Positions 1 through 8,142 of a stretch of 60,603 nucleotides of DNA are shown here, piece after piece. The stretch is from the NCBI GenBank assembly GCA_015066205.1, contig SVOV01000011.1:1-60603 (forward strand). The letters are read 5' to 3'. Positions within the stretch are counted from its first letter, which is position 1. Each line of letters starts with the position of its first letter. The stretch is from Oscillospiraceae bacterium. GTDB taxonomy: Bacteria > Bacillota > Clostridia > Oscillospirales > Acutalibacteraceae. The notes beneath the pieces were generated by a model. That model was not told the origin of the DNA. It was given only the letters and a program-made list of their open reading frames with translations, and made no database searches. Position numbers and translations under genes: made by a program.

Positions 1-150
1 CAAAGTGAATTGCGGAATATTGTTTCAAATGATGAAAGGGTTATCGTTGATACATTTCTTGATTTGAAAAATGGCGGAACGGTAGACTTCAACTTGATGT
101 CTGAAACTTTGTTTGATTGGTCAAAGAAATGGATTGCTGATAATAATTGA
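1..150 (+). CDS. C-terminal end of an unidentified protein (partial)
   Basis: Frame 1 is open from the first base to a TGA at 148-150 and gives 49 residues ending SKKWIADNN. The start lies outside the window. The fragment is hydrophilic with no membrane segment and I recognise no motif. Codon use looks coding (VDTFLDLKNGG). Function unknown. Confidence 0.45.
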   Translation, partial: QSELRNIVSNDERVIVDTFLDLKNGGTVDFNLMSETLFDWSKKWIADNN

Positions 151-541
151 GCAAATTCCAATTTATCGAGCTATTAATGAATTATAAACACGGTTCTAAA
201 ATGAGAAGTGCTGCCAAGGCCCCATGGACGAAAGTTCTTGGGGCTTACTTCTTGCTTATTACTTCTACACTTTCTTTTCCATTTATCTGGGGCTTTGGAA
301 AGTAATAAGTAATTGGTAAGAGGTAATAAGTTAGTTTTGCAAGGCGTTGCCTTGCATTTTTTATGCTAAAATGATATAGTTTTATCAAGAAGGGTGTTAA
401 TATTATGGCAGACAGTCCGTTGATAACATAATCTAAAGAATTTGTTTTACAGATAATTAATGTTTGCAATTATATATTACTTATAGCCTCAATAAATACA
501 GATAAAGTTAAGTTGAATAAATAATTACAGGGTGTTATATT
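151..541. other. Intergenic stretch with one clear hairpin
   Basis: I see no convincing gene. A GGCCCC...GGGGC inverted repeat lies near 212-241 and a strong terminator-like hairpin at 339-361. A start-like context at about 395-440 (AAGGGTG then ATG) opens only an eight-residue frame, MADSPLIT, which may be the remnant of a truncated gene. The base composition and fragments suggest a decayed accessory region. Confidence 0.4.
339..361 (+). terminator. Rho-independent terminator
   Basis: Perfect 7-bp stem GCAAGGC (339-345) and GCCTTGC (349-355) with a GTT loop, followed by ATTTTTT. No intact gene ends immediately upstream, so it probably served a lost gene. Confidence 0.6.
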
Positions 542-820
542 ATGAAAGAATGGTATGATGTTTATAAAAATCTGGATTTATTATCAGGAAAGATTGAGTT
601 TATATTGGAAGATGACCAAGATATGATTGAAATCCATTATCATGATGGTATGTTAATCGATGTAGGATACATAGAAGATTTGCAGTCATATTATATTACT
701 GTTGTTTCTACTGACGATGAAAAAGGCTGGGAAAAACCTTTAGAAGAAATTGAGGTCAAAAGTAAAGATAACCTTTATGAAAAGATACAAGAAACTATTT
801 ATAAATATTGCAAATCATAA
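542..820 (+). CDS. Small acidic hypothetical protein
   Basis: A 92-residue soluble, acidic protein starting MKEWYDVYKNLDLL, with no signal peptide or membrane segment. The ATG follows a weak GGGTG site. I do not recognise the family. Its size, acidity and position among other orphan genes resemble polymorphic-toxin immunity proteins, but that is inference. Odd: after the TAA at 818-820 the same frame stays open and coding-like to a TAA at 914-916 (NIDGKTTDAIIVSLEHKD and onward), so the gene may have been shortened by a nonsense change. Confidence 0.55.
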   Translation: MKEWYDVYKNLDLLSGKIEFILEDDQDMIEIHYHDGMLIDVGYIEDLQSYYITVVSTDDEKGWEKPLEEIEVKSKDNLYEKIQETIYKYCKS

Positions 821-916
821 AACATAGACGGAAAGACTACAGATGCTATTATTGTTAGTTTAGAGCACAAAGATAATTATTCTGTTATTGTAGGGTTATA
901 TTATATGTACAGCTAA
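821..916 (+). pseudogene. Possible severed C-terminal segment of the 542-820 gene
   Basis: These 31 codons plus stop lie in the same frame as the preceding gene, directly after its TAA. They read as normal protein (DAIIVSLEHKDNYSVIVGLY). There is no start codon or ribosome site for independent translation. Either a longer ancestral gene acquired a stop or this is chance; only a homologue of about 123 residues would settle it. Confidence 0.25.
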
Positions 917-949
917 AGATTTCATTAAGATATTCGGGAGATGATAATT

Positions 950-1462
950 TTGGGCTATGAAGGCTCTTGGAGTGGGATGCGGAAATACCTCGAAAAAGAA
1001 ATGCTTGCAGATTGTCTCAAAGGCAGAGTAAGATACGGCTGCACTACTTATGTCGGTATGGACGGTTGTAAAATTTTTGAGGTTAGTATTGATGGTAAAC
1101 AAGTAAAGCGTTTTTCTTGGGAAACTGTAAACAGTTATTTTGTTGAAAAAGGATATAAATCAATTGAGAAGCCCTTTGGTGCTATTGAGTATTGGGATGA
1201 ATTCTGGTCTTTGTTAGATAAATATCCTTTAAATGAGAGAACGGAATATAAAGACAGTGAATTTTCTGATGCGTTAGCTAAATATCGCAATCAGGAAATA
1301 AAAAGCAGTATTGAGTCTGATAACCCTATTGTAAGAATGTTTGCTATACTTGACCGTCGTTTAGGTAAGCGTACACTTGAAAAATTGAAAGATACTTTAA
1401 AAGATCAGCCTGAATGGTTAAAACAGTTTTATATTTTAAGATTTAAGGCCGAAAATTTGTAA
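950..1462 (+). CDS. SF0329-like small protein of unknown function
   Basis: About 170 residues. The N-terminal pattern SWSGMRKYLEKEML, then LKGRVRYGCTTY, then FEVSIDGKQV resembles what I remember of the SF0329 family (W-S-x-L-K-x-x-L-E, then L-x-G-R-V-x-Y-x-x-T-x-Y), a family without known function often found near toxin-immunity genes. Start choice: an ATG at 941 touches the GGGAG site (936-940), so the in-frame TTG at 950, nine bases downstream of it, is preferred. The protein is soluble with a helical C-terminal half. The family assignment is from memory. Confidence 0.55.
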   Translation: MGYEGSWSGMRKYLEKEMLADCLKGRVRYGCTTYVGMDGCKIFEVSIDGKQVKRFSWETVNSYFVEKGYKSIEKPFGAIEYWDEFWSLLDKYPLNERTEYKDSEFSDALAKYRNQEIKSSIESDNPIVRMFAILDRRLGKRTLEKLKDTLKDQPEWLKQFYILRFKAENL

Positions 1463-1464
1463 AT

Positions 1465-1590
1465 TTATGCGGTTCTGTAATAAGACACATAGCTAAAGAG
1501 ATTTACAGATTTTATTATTCTTTTTATGATTCTTTACAAAAAGGAACAAAAGATGATTTTATTGCTTTTTTTAAAAGAAAAAGGGATTGA
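1465..1590 (+). pseudogene. Orphan C-terminal gene fragment
   Basis: A different frame from the preceding gene is open and coding-like: LCGSVIRHIAKEIYRFYYSF, continuing to FFKRKRD and TGA at 1588-1590. There is no start or ribosome site. It could be the tail of a gene whose front was lost, or the preceding gene's real C-terminus after a frameshift near 1450-1465. Function unknown. Confidence 0.3.
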
Positions 1591-1621
1591 AATTTCATAA
1601 TAATAAAAGGGGAGAGCTATT

Positions 1622-2881
1622 ATGATAAAGAGCGCTAAATTTAATACAGATGTGCTTGTTCTCGGAAGCGGGCCCTCCGGTTTTGCGGCGGCTTATACAG
1701 CTGCCAAAAACGGCGCAAGAGTAATACTTGTTGAACAAAACGGTGACGTGGGCGGTATTTCTACATCGGGACTTATGAGTCACTGGACAGGCAGCTGTGA
1801 CAGTCCTCTTTATTTTGATATTCTTAAAAGGTCCTCCGAAAATAATGAGGGGGAATTTAAGAATCAGATCACAAACCTGATTGATCCTGAAAAGCTTAAA
1901 ACACTTTATCTTGAAATGCTTTGTGAGGCCGGCTGTAAAACTATGCTTTACACTATTGCTGAATATGCAATCTGTGACGGTGATAAAGTTCTCGGCGCTA
2001 CTGTTATAAATAAATCCGGAAAAACTGATATATATGCTAAGGTCATTATTGATGCAACAGGTGACGGTGATATTGCCGCAAGAGCAGGTGCTGAATTTGT
2101 TCTTGGCCGTGAAAACGATAATAAAATGCAGCCCGCTACTCTTATGTTCAAGGTTGGCGGTGTTGATTATTCAAGAGCTGTTTTTTTAGGCTCATTTGAA
2201 TCAACCTATGAAACACCTGACGGAGAGCTTCAGGCTCTTGCAAAAGAGCATATTCCGTATCCGGCAGGGCATATCCTTACATATAAATCAACACTTCCGG
2301 GTGTTGTTACCTGTAATATGACTAATGCCGTTGAAATTGACGGCACTATTGCTGCTGATCTCACAAAAGCCACACTTGTCTGCAGAAGACAAATGGATGA
2401 CATTGTAAAGTTTTTGCGTGACTTTGTACCGGGATATGAAAACTGTTTTATTCTCAGCTCCGCTTCTCTTATCGGTATCCGAGAAACAAGACATTTCAAG
2501 GGAAAATACACTTTGAATGAACAGGATATTCTTGAAGCTAAAGTTTTTGAAGATTATGTAGTAAAAAATGCTTATTTTAATTTTGATGTTCATAATATAA
2601 CCGGTGCCGGACTTGATAAAACAGGTGCTCAAAAGCATTTTTCTCAGAAAAACGGCTATACAATTCCTTACCGTTGTCTGATTCCTGAGATTAAAGAAAA
2701 CCTTCTTTTGTGCGGAAGAAATATTTCAGGAACTCATATGGCGCATTCAAATTTCAGAGCAATGCCAATCTGTGTCGGAATCGGTGAAGCCGCGGGCGCG
2801 GCGGCATATATATCCGCTTCACAACAGCGAGAGCTCAATGCTATTGATGCAAGTGAAATAAGAGCTATTGTAGGAATATAA
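1622..2881 (+). CDS. FAD-dependent oxidoreductase (FAD_oxidored family)
   Basis: 419 residues. An N-terminal Rossmann fold carries GSGPSG (residues 15-20) and the acidic ribose-binding E38, followed by GDVGGISTSGLMSHW, typical of the FAD_oxidored family (pfam12831). The C-terminal FAD motif LCGRNISGTHMAHSNFRAMP completes the cofactor site. These cytoplasmic flavoproteins oxidise small substrates and often accompany carbohydrate catabolism genes, but no neighbour shows the substrate here. ATG at 1622 follows a good GGGGAGAG site. Length is normal. It is the only metabolic enzyme in an islet of small orphan genes. Confidence 0.85.
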   Translation: MIKSAKFNTDVLVLGSGPSGFAAAYTAAKNGARVILVEQNGDVGGISTSGLMSHWTGSCDSPLYFDILKRSSENNEGEFKNQITNLIDPEKLKTLYLEMLCEAGCKTMLYTIAEYAICDGDKVLGATVINKSGKTDIYAKVIIDATGDGDIAARAGAEFVLGRENDNKMQPATLMFKVGGVDYSRAVFLGSFESTYETPDGELQALAKEHIPYPAGHILTYKSTLPGVVTCNMTNAVEIDGTIAADLTKATLVCRRQMDDIVKFLRDFVPGYENCFILSSASLIGIRETRHFKGKYTLNEQDILEAKVFEDYVVKNAYFNFDVHNITGAGLDKTGAQKHFSQKNGYTIPYRCLIPEIKENLLLCGRNISGTHMAHSNFRAMPICVGIGEAAGAAAYISASQQRELNAIDASEIRAIVGI

Positions 2882-2942
2882 ATATTAGTTTGCTTTTATT
2901 TTATTACGCTGCAATTCAGAATAAATTATAGGAGAATGTTTA

Positions 2943-3341
2943 ATGGCTGTCTGGCAGGTTTCATTTTTCTTAGTTAAAGATAAAGGTGTTATTGATTTTA
3001 CATATTCAGCTTTTGTGACATCGTTAAAAAGTATAGAATCTGTTTTTCCTGAAGAAAAGAGCTGGTGTAAGACTATTAAACAATATGGCGAGCTTGATTC
3101 TACCTGCTTGGAAATTGATACTGAAGATGGTTCAATATCCGTAAGAATTGATCTGCGCAGTATTACAAAAGAAGAGTTACAAATTCTTTGTGATTTCATA
3201 AAGGAAAATCATTTTCTTATTAAATATAATGAAGCTATTTATGAAGGCAGTATAGATTCTTTTCTTGAAATATTCAGAGTGTCAGACGCAAACAGGTTTT
3301 TGTCAGCACCTGTTGCTTATTTTGAAGAAATCTGCGAATAA
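2943..3341 (+). CDS. Hypothetical protein, immunity-like
   Basis: 132 residues, soluble, mixed alpha/beta, starting MAVWQVSFFLVKDKG. ATG follows a good TAGGAGA site at about 2929-2935. I do not recognise the family. The N-terminal sequence (W-x-V-x-F-F-L-V) and size resemble small immunity-type proteins of Clostridia, and the next two genes are also small orphans, but no toxin gene is visible. Function unknown. Confidence 0.6.
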   Translation: MAVWQVSFFLVKDKGVIDFTYSAFVTSLKSIESVFPEEKSWCKTIKQYGELDSTCLEIDTEDGSISVRIDLRSITKEELQILCDFIKENHFLIKYNEAIYEGSIDSFLEIFRVSDANRFLSAPVAYFEEICE

Positions 3342-3384
3342 GTGCTTAATTTGGTATGATAGTTAGTATATTTGCGGAGACAGT

Positions 3385-3653
3385 ATGTTTCCGTATGCTT
3401 TAGACGGTGCAATAGTCTTTTTTTTGCATCAGAAGAAAGCTTCGGAGCTTTATATGATACTGATGGTAATGAGGTTTCACGGATTAAGTATTTTGCAATA
3501 TGCAAATATGATAACAGTGAAGAGTATTATTTATTCAAATACAATGAGAAATTTGAGGTTGAGTCAGATTCTTTGTTTGATTCAATAGAAATATGTATGG
3601 TATCGGCATCTGTTTCATATAGACGAGAAATAATCCGGAAAATTAATCTATAG
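3385..3653 (+). pseudogene. Frameshifted small gene, homologue of the gene at 46261-46533
   Basis: The ATG at 3385 has a good GGAGA site (3376-3380) and opens MFPYALDGAIVFF. At a run of eight T (3418-3425) the frame must change; the other frame then continues as ASEESFGALYDTDGNEVSRI to a stop at 3651-3653. The joined protein (about 89 residues) aligns along its whole length with the 90-residue protein at 46261-46533: IKYFAICKYDNSEEYYLF here, IRYLAICKYENDTSYYLF there. So the gene is real but interrupted. The T run could be a sequencing error, a mutation or a slippage site. The TTG frame opening at 3372 has no ribosome site of its own. Confidence 0.65.
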
Positions 3654-3672
3654 GAGAGTAAGTTCAGCTGAA

Positions 3673-4275
3673 ATGAAGAATTACCGAAAATATTCAAAAA
3701 CAGACGGATATATAAAAAATCAGTATATCCGTATAAAAAACGAAAGGATTTCTGTATTAATTAAAATTTCAACTGTTGTGGTGCCGATAGTCTTATTTCT
3801 TATTTTTTATGCTTCACTTGTTCTAACTACACCTGTTCCCGAAAAATGGGAACGGTCTGAAATCATTTATTCTGATATTTATAATGATTATCATATGGGA
3901 TATTATTCTGATTTCCTAAATACCGTCGATGAAGGAAGCTTTGTATTACCTGTCGGTTACGAAAAAATTGAGGAGCTGAACCGTCAGCTGATGCCCGGTA
4001 AGAGTTATTCTATTGTGTACACTGAAACATTATTTTCAAGAATAATTAATTCTTTATCTGATGATAGTAAAGAGTATATAAAAATGGAAGATGCTGTGGA
4101 AAAATGGAAAAAAGAGAGAAGAGAGCTGTCAATAGCTTCTGCAATATGCGTCTTTTTGTTGATTTCAGGTATTATCTTGAGTTATACATTATGGTGTAAG
4201 CCTGAAAGAGAGCAGATTAATAAGATTAAATTAAAAATTAATACCAGAACAGCAAAAGCAAGAAAACAAAATTGA
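3673..4275 (+). CDS. Two-pass membrane protein, hypothetical
   Basis: 200 residues. A basic N-terminus precedes a membrane segment at about residues 30-52 (ISTVVVPIVLFLIFYASLVL). A polar loop of about 100 residues follows, then a second segment at about 153-172 (SIASAICVFLLISGIILSY) and a basic tail. Both ends should be cytoplasmic with the loop outside. The loop has no motif I know. The AGGAGA site near 3652 is rather far from the ATG. It lies 19 bases after the frameshifted gene and just before a strong terminator, so it may be co-transcribed with it. Confidence 0.6.
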   Translation: MKNYRKYSKTDGYIKNQYIRIKNERISVLIKISTVVVPIVLFLIFYASLVLTTPVPEKWERSEIIYSDIYNDYHMGYYSDFLNTVDEGSFVLPVGYEKIEELNRQLMPGKSYSIVYTETLFSRIINSLSDDSKEYIKMEDAVEKWKKERRELSIASAICVFLLISGIILSYTLWCKPEREQINKIKLKINTRTAKARKQN

Positions 4276-4302
4276 AATTACAGTAATTAAATATCAGACA
4301 GA

Positions 4303-4337
4303 CAGATATTCTTTCTTGGAATATCTGTTTTCTTTTT
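4303..4337 (+). terminator. Rho-independent terminator
   Basis: Perfect 9-bp stem CAGATATTC (4303-4311) and GAATATCTG (4319-4327), 7-base loop, then TTTTCTTTTT. It closes the accessory islet before the ABC exporter. Confidence 0.8.
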
Positions 4338-4419
4338 AATATCAATATAAATTCTTGCTTTATTCATATATATGTGTTAAAATAATTTGCAATTAAAACC
4401 AATGAAAGGAAGCTTTCAA

Positions 4420-5202
4420 ATGCTTAACAGGGCAATTCAGGATCTGAAAAAATATTTCAGATATTCTGTGGTATCCGCAAAATCAAAGCTTAAAGCTGAG
4501 GTTGCCAATTCATACCTGAATTGGCTTTGGTGGATTCTGGATCCGCTTTGCTTTATGCTTATATATACCTTTATTTTCGGCTTCGTTTTTGATGCAAAGG
4601 AGCAGCATTTTCCCGTTTTTATTTTTATCGGACTTACAATGTGGGATTTTGTGAATAAGACACTTCTCGGCAGTGTAAAAACAATTAAGCTTAATAAGGC
4701 TATTGTGTCAAGAGTCTATTTTCCGAAGTTTATTCTTGTCCTCTCTAAAATCTGGATCAACGGATTTAAGATGATGATATCATTTGGCGTTGTTGTACTT
4801 CTGATGATTATAAGTAAAGTTCATTTATCTTTGAATGTTTTGTTTTTTATCCCGATTCTTTTGATATTAGTATTATTTACTTTTGGTTGCTCGTGTATAG
4901 TGATGCACTACGGTGTATATGTTGAGGATCTCAGCAATGTTCTTAATATTTTTATGAGATTTGTTTTTTATGCCACGGGAATATTTTATAATATTGAGAC
5001 GAGAATACCTCAGTTTGGCGGTTTACTAAACAAAATAAATCCTGTAGCTTTTCTTATTACATCTATGCGTCAATGTCTTATTTACGGCTCAACTCCGGAC
5101 TGGAAGCTTTTGCTTTTATGGTTTACCGTAAGTGTTATTTTAGTGATTCTCGGATTAAGAAAAATATATAAAGAAGAAAACAGCTATGTAAAAGCTATCT
5201 GA
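4420..5202 (+). CDS. ABC-2 type polysaccharide export permease (Wzm/TagG-like)
   Basis: 260 residues with about six membrane segments. The N-terminal region RAIQDLKKYFRYSVVSAKSK, then NSYLNWLWWILDPLCFMLIY, is typical of permeases that flip undecaprenyl-linked polysaccharide or teichoic acid across the membrane. Start choice: ATG at 4420 lies 8-10 bases after AAAGGAAG; the upstream in-frame TTG 4387 and ATG 4402 have no site. The ATPase subunit follows 18 bases downstream, so the two form a transporter. The five-gene (-) operon ending just beyond it contains polymer-modifying enzymes, which supports export of a wall glycopolymer. Confidence 0.88.
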   Translation: MLNRAIQDLKKYFRYSVVSAKSKLKAEVANSYLNWLWWILDPLCFMLIYTFIFGFVFDAKEQHFPVFIFIGLTMWDFVNKTLLGSVKTIKLNKAIVSRVYFPKFILVLSKIWINGFKMMISFGVVVLLMIISKVHLSLNVLFFIPILLILVLFTFGCSCIVMHYGVYVEDLSNVLNIFMRFVFYATGIFYNIETRIPQFGGLLNKINPVAFLITSMRQCLIYGSTPDWKLLLLWFTVSVILVILGLRKIYKEENSYVKAI

Positions 5203-5220
5203 TTTTAAGAGGGAAGCGTT

Positions 5221-5949
5221 ATGTCTGAATTTGCAATTGAGGTTGAAAATCTCAGTATATCTTATAAAGGTCTGAAATCCTACTCTATAAAAAAGAATCT
5301 TCTGAGAAGAAAACGCTCCGAAAAGGAAGAGTTCAGAGCAGTAAAAAATTTGAGCTTTAAGCTTAAAAAGGGTGAAATACTCGGAATTGTCGGTAAGAAC
5401 GGTAGCGGTAAGAGTACCTTATTAAAAGCTATTGCAGGTATTTTTACTCCTGATGAGGGCAGTATCGATCTTCACGGAAATTCAATTTCTCTTCTTGCTA
5501 TCGGTGTCGGCTTTATTAAAGAGCTTACAGGCAGAGAAAACATACTTCTTTCGGGAATGCTTCTCGGTTTTACCGAAAAAGAAATTAAAAGCCGGACTGA
5601 CGAAATTATTGAGTTTTCGGAGCTCGGTGATTTTATTGATAAGCCCGTAAGGACTTATTCGAGCGGTATGTATTCAAAGCTTTCTTTTGCTATAACTGCC
5701 ATTCTTGAAACCGATATTATTCTTATTGACGAGGTTTTGAGCGTAGGTGATGCCCGTTTTCGTAAAAAAAGCTATGCGAAAATGAAAGAGCTTATTAATC
5801 AGAATGACAGAACTGTTGTTATTGTATCTCATGATAATAAAACCCTTATTGATCTTTGTGATAAGCTTTTATGGATCAATGACGGTGAAGTGATGCAGTT
5901 CGGTGAGACAAAAGCTGTATTGTCCGCATATGAAAAATATGTAGGATAA
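5221..5949 (+). CDS. ABC polysaccharide export ATPase (Wzt/TagH-like)
   Basis: 242 residues, partner of the upstream permease. Walker A GKNGSGKST (residues 58-66), signature YSSGMYSKL, Walker B DIILIDEVLSVGD and the switch histidine in VIVSHD are all present. The insertion LLRRKRSEKEEF before the P-loop is common in this subfamily. The protein ends soon after the nucleotide-binding domain, so it lacks the C-terminal glycan-binding domain of some Wzt proteins; chain-end recognition, if any, must lie elsewhere. GGGAAG lies before the ATG. Confidence 0.92.
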   Translation: MSEFAIEVENLSISYKGLKSYSIKKNLLRRKRSEKEEFRAVKNLSFKLKKGEILGIVGKNGSGKSTLLKAIAGIFTPDEGSIDLHGNSISLLAIGVGFIKELTGRENILLSGMLLGFTEKEIKSRTDEIIEFSELGDFIDKPVRTYSSGMYSKLSFAITAILETDIILIDEVLSVGDARFRKKSYAKMKELINQNDRTVVIVSHDNKTLIDLCDKLLWINDGEVMQFGETKAVLSAYEKYVG

Positions 5950-5964
5950 AAAATATATATAAAT

Positions 5965-6007
5965 AACAGCACAAAACTTACTGTGAAAAGTAGTTTTGTG
6001 CTGTTTG
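5965..6007. terminator. Bidirectional terminator between convergent operons
   Basis: AACAGCACAAAACTTACT (5965-5982) pairs with AGTAGTTTTGTGCTGTT (5989-6005) with one small bulge. The stem can serve both the exporter (+) and the TupA operon (-). Confidence 0.7.
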
Positions 6008-6033
6008 TTTTATGTATAACGAAACTGTTATTT

Positions 6034-8118
6034 TCAGTTGTTTTCAGCCTGATCCATAAGATAGGAGATATCAAGCATTTCACCAAGCTTGAAATCCCAT
6101 GCTTTAGGCTCGAAGCGTAAAAACAATCCGGGTGTAAAAGTCATTTCGCCGACAAAAATCTCCCCGTCCTGATTATAAAAATCAATTCGAACAAAGGGGA
6201 AGTCCTTGCAGAGAGTTTCTGCCATTTCATACATCTTTTCGAGATTTGCAGGCTTTTCGGGAGCGGTGGACGAGAATTTGCCTGCACGACGGAAGGGAAG
6301 AACATTCCAATCTCTGTCAACAAAGGTACGGGACTGATTCTTTGAGCCTCTTTCCTTGACTATCATTGAAAACTTGACCTTACCGTTACAGCAGTAGAAT
6401 TTGTAATCGTCAAGATACTGATTATCACCAATTTCAAGGAATTCTTCAATTACAATAAGTGGCTTTTCGGGTTTTTCATCAGTTATACACATATTATTGT
6501 AATAATATGAAGACCAAGGATAAAGCCAGGTTGATATTACAGCTTTGAGCTGGTCAATGTCGATTTTTCTCTTATCCTGTACAAGAATAACCTCATTGGC
6601 ACCCCATCCTTCATTGGCTTTGACTACAAAGCGTTGGGGGAGTGCTTCAAAATCAATGTCATTGACATTGTCATACGCACCGATCAAGGGAACAACATGC
6701 TCGTAACCTACGCGTTCACCGATCCAGTCTTTAGCAAGAGCTTTGTCGGAGGCAATTTTATGATCAGGGTGCTTATAGTGAAGAGCGAGCCACAAAAGCT
6801 TTTCATTGTAGCTCTGGGGATTGTCAAGATTCGGGAAGTATTTCAGCTGCTTATAGCCTTTTTGTTCACAATAGTGCTTTTTCATATCCATTGTGATTTT
6901 TTCTTCCATCATATATGCCATTCTGGGCGGAAGAACATCAAACTCAGGAGCAGGTAAATATGCATCCTTTTTGTTTGTTTTTATCAGCTTACTTGTGCGA
7001 AGCTGTATTCCGTTGATTCCTGCATATCTGTAACCGTTAAAATTCTGAAAATAAACAGGAAAACGAATAACGTTAAATAATGTTATATAATGCTTTTTAG
7101 AGTATGCATCGTGTCGGATGAAATTTCTTCTGAACTCTGTAAGCGCCGCTTTTGTTTTTCTGTTTGCCTTTGCACAAGCTATACGGGCAGATTCAAAATG
7201 AAGAGGCTTGTCTGTAATCATTTTTTCAGGAAGCTCAAACCATTCACCGAATTTATAGTCCCACTCAACAGGCTCAAAGGGGAGAAGACCTCCGCCTGAA
7301 TAGAATGTCATTTCACCGAGATAAATTTTATCGCCTACCTCATAAAAATCAACACGCACAAAGGGGAAAGGCTTTGCGAGCTTTTCTGCAAGTTCTACCA
7401 TTTTGTCGTAATTACGGGGTTTGGGCGGCAGGGGATTGGCGTGTCTTGTATTGCCGTAAGTAAAAGGAAGATAATTGAAATCTCTGTCAAAGAAATCAAA
7501 TGTTACATCATTAGAGCTACGGTCTGTAGCAATAAATAATGCTTTAACTTCTCCGTTGAATGTGAAGAATTTATAGTCATAAACCTGACCGTCTATCTGT
7601 TCAAGATACTCTTCCGCATATACAACAGGTTTTGCGTGCTTGAAGCCCCAGTTAAAGAACTGATAATAAGAATTTCTGTCGGGCTTCATCCACATTTTAA
7701 GGGTTCTGCGGGTATCATCGTAGTCAAGCTCTGATTTATCCTTAACAATTATATTATAACCGCTTGACCAGTTGACTTTCAGAACAAAGCTGTCGGGAAG
7801 AGCATCAAAATCGATATCATCAGGATCGTCCCAGCTTGCAATCGTCGGGACATAGTAGCCTTCACCTATCGTGTCTTTAACATAGTCTTTTACAGCAAAT
7901 TTATCACTGCAGACCGTTATCAGGGGATTCTGATAATAGAGCTTTGTCCACATTATTTTCTCATTGAATGTTTTTGGATCGTCAAGATTCATTTCATAAC
8001 CGACGCGCCTGAGGAAAGCCTCGCCGAGAATTTCTTTTTTCTTTTCTTCTGTCAGAAGAACACCTAATTCATAATGTTCTTTTTTGACATCTTTTGATCC
8101 TATGTAATTAGAAGCCAT
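6034..8118 (-). CDS. Tandem TupA-like ATP-grasp protein (two fused domains)
   Basis: 694 residues, about twice the family length. Two TupA-like ATP-grasp domains (pfam14305) lie at about residues 20-310 and 415-690. Each repeats the signatures: NEKIMWTKLYYQNP and NEKLLWLALHYKHP; SDKFAVKDYV and SDKALAKDWI; FPFVRVDFYEVGDKIYLGEM and FPFVRIDFYNQDGEIFVGEM. ATP-grasp ligases activate a carboxylate with ATP and join it to an amine. TupA is named from the teichuronopeptide of alkaliphilic Bacillus. It is cytoplasmic and last in a five-gene (-) operon. The linker at about 340-390 resembles the N-terminal extension of the next gene's product. Two unequal domains suggest two joining steps or one inactive domain. 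GGAGAG lies before the ATG. Confidence 0.85.
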   Translation of the reverse strand: MASNYIGSKDVKKEHYELGVLLTEEKKKEILGEAFLRRVGYEMNLDDPKTFNEKIMWTKLYYQNPLITVCSDKFAVKDYVKDTIGEGYYVPTIASWDDPDDIDFDALPDSFVLKVNWSSGYNIIVKDKSELDYDDTRRTLKMWMKPDRNSYYQFFNWGFKHAKPVVYAEEYLEQIDGQVYDYKFFTFNGEVKALFIATDRSSNDVTFDFFDRDFNYLPFTYGNTRHANPLPPKPRNYDKMVELAEKLAKPFPFVRVDFYEVGDKIYLGEMTFYSGGGLLPFEPVEWDYKFGEWFELPEKMITDKPLHFESARIACAKANRKTKAALTEFRRNFIRHDAYSKKHYITLFNVIRFPVYFQNFNGYRYAGINGIQLRTSKLIKTNKKDAYLPAPEFDVLPPRMAYMMEEKITMDMKKHYCEQKGYKQLKYFPNLDNPQSYNEKLLWLALHYKHPDHKIASDKALAKDWIGERVGYEHVVPLIGAYDNVNDIDFEALPQRFVVKANEGWGANEVILVQDKRKIDIDQLKAVISTWLYPWSSYYYNNMCITDEKPEKPLIVIEEFLEIGDNQYLDDYKFYCCNGKVKFSMIVKERGSKNQSRTFVDRDWNVLPFRRAGKFSSTAPEKPANLEKMYEMAETLCKDFPFVRIDFYNQDGEIFVGEMTFTPGLFLRFEPKAWDFKLGEMLDISYLMDQAENN

Positions 8119-8142
8119 ATTTTCTCTCCGTTTTTCCGGTAT

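Noticed and set aside
3372-3653. TTG-initiated 93-codon frame
   Set aside because: The TTG lies before the GGAGA site belonging to ATG 3385, and its first 15 residues do not match the paralogue, whereas the 3385 frame does.
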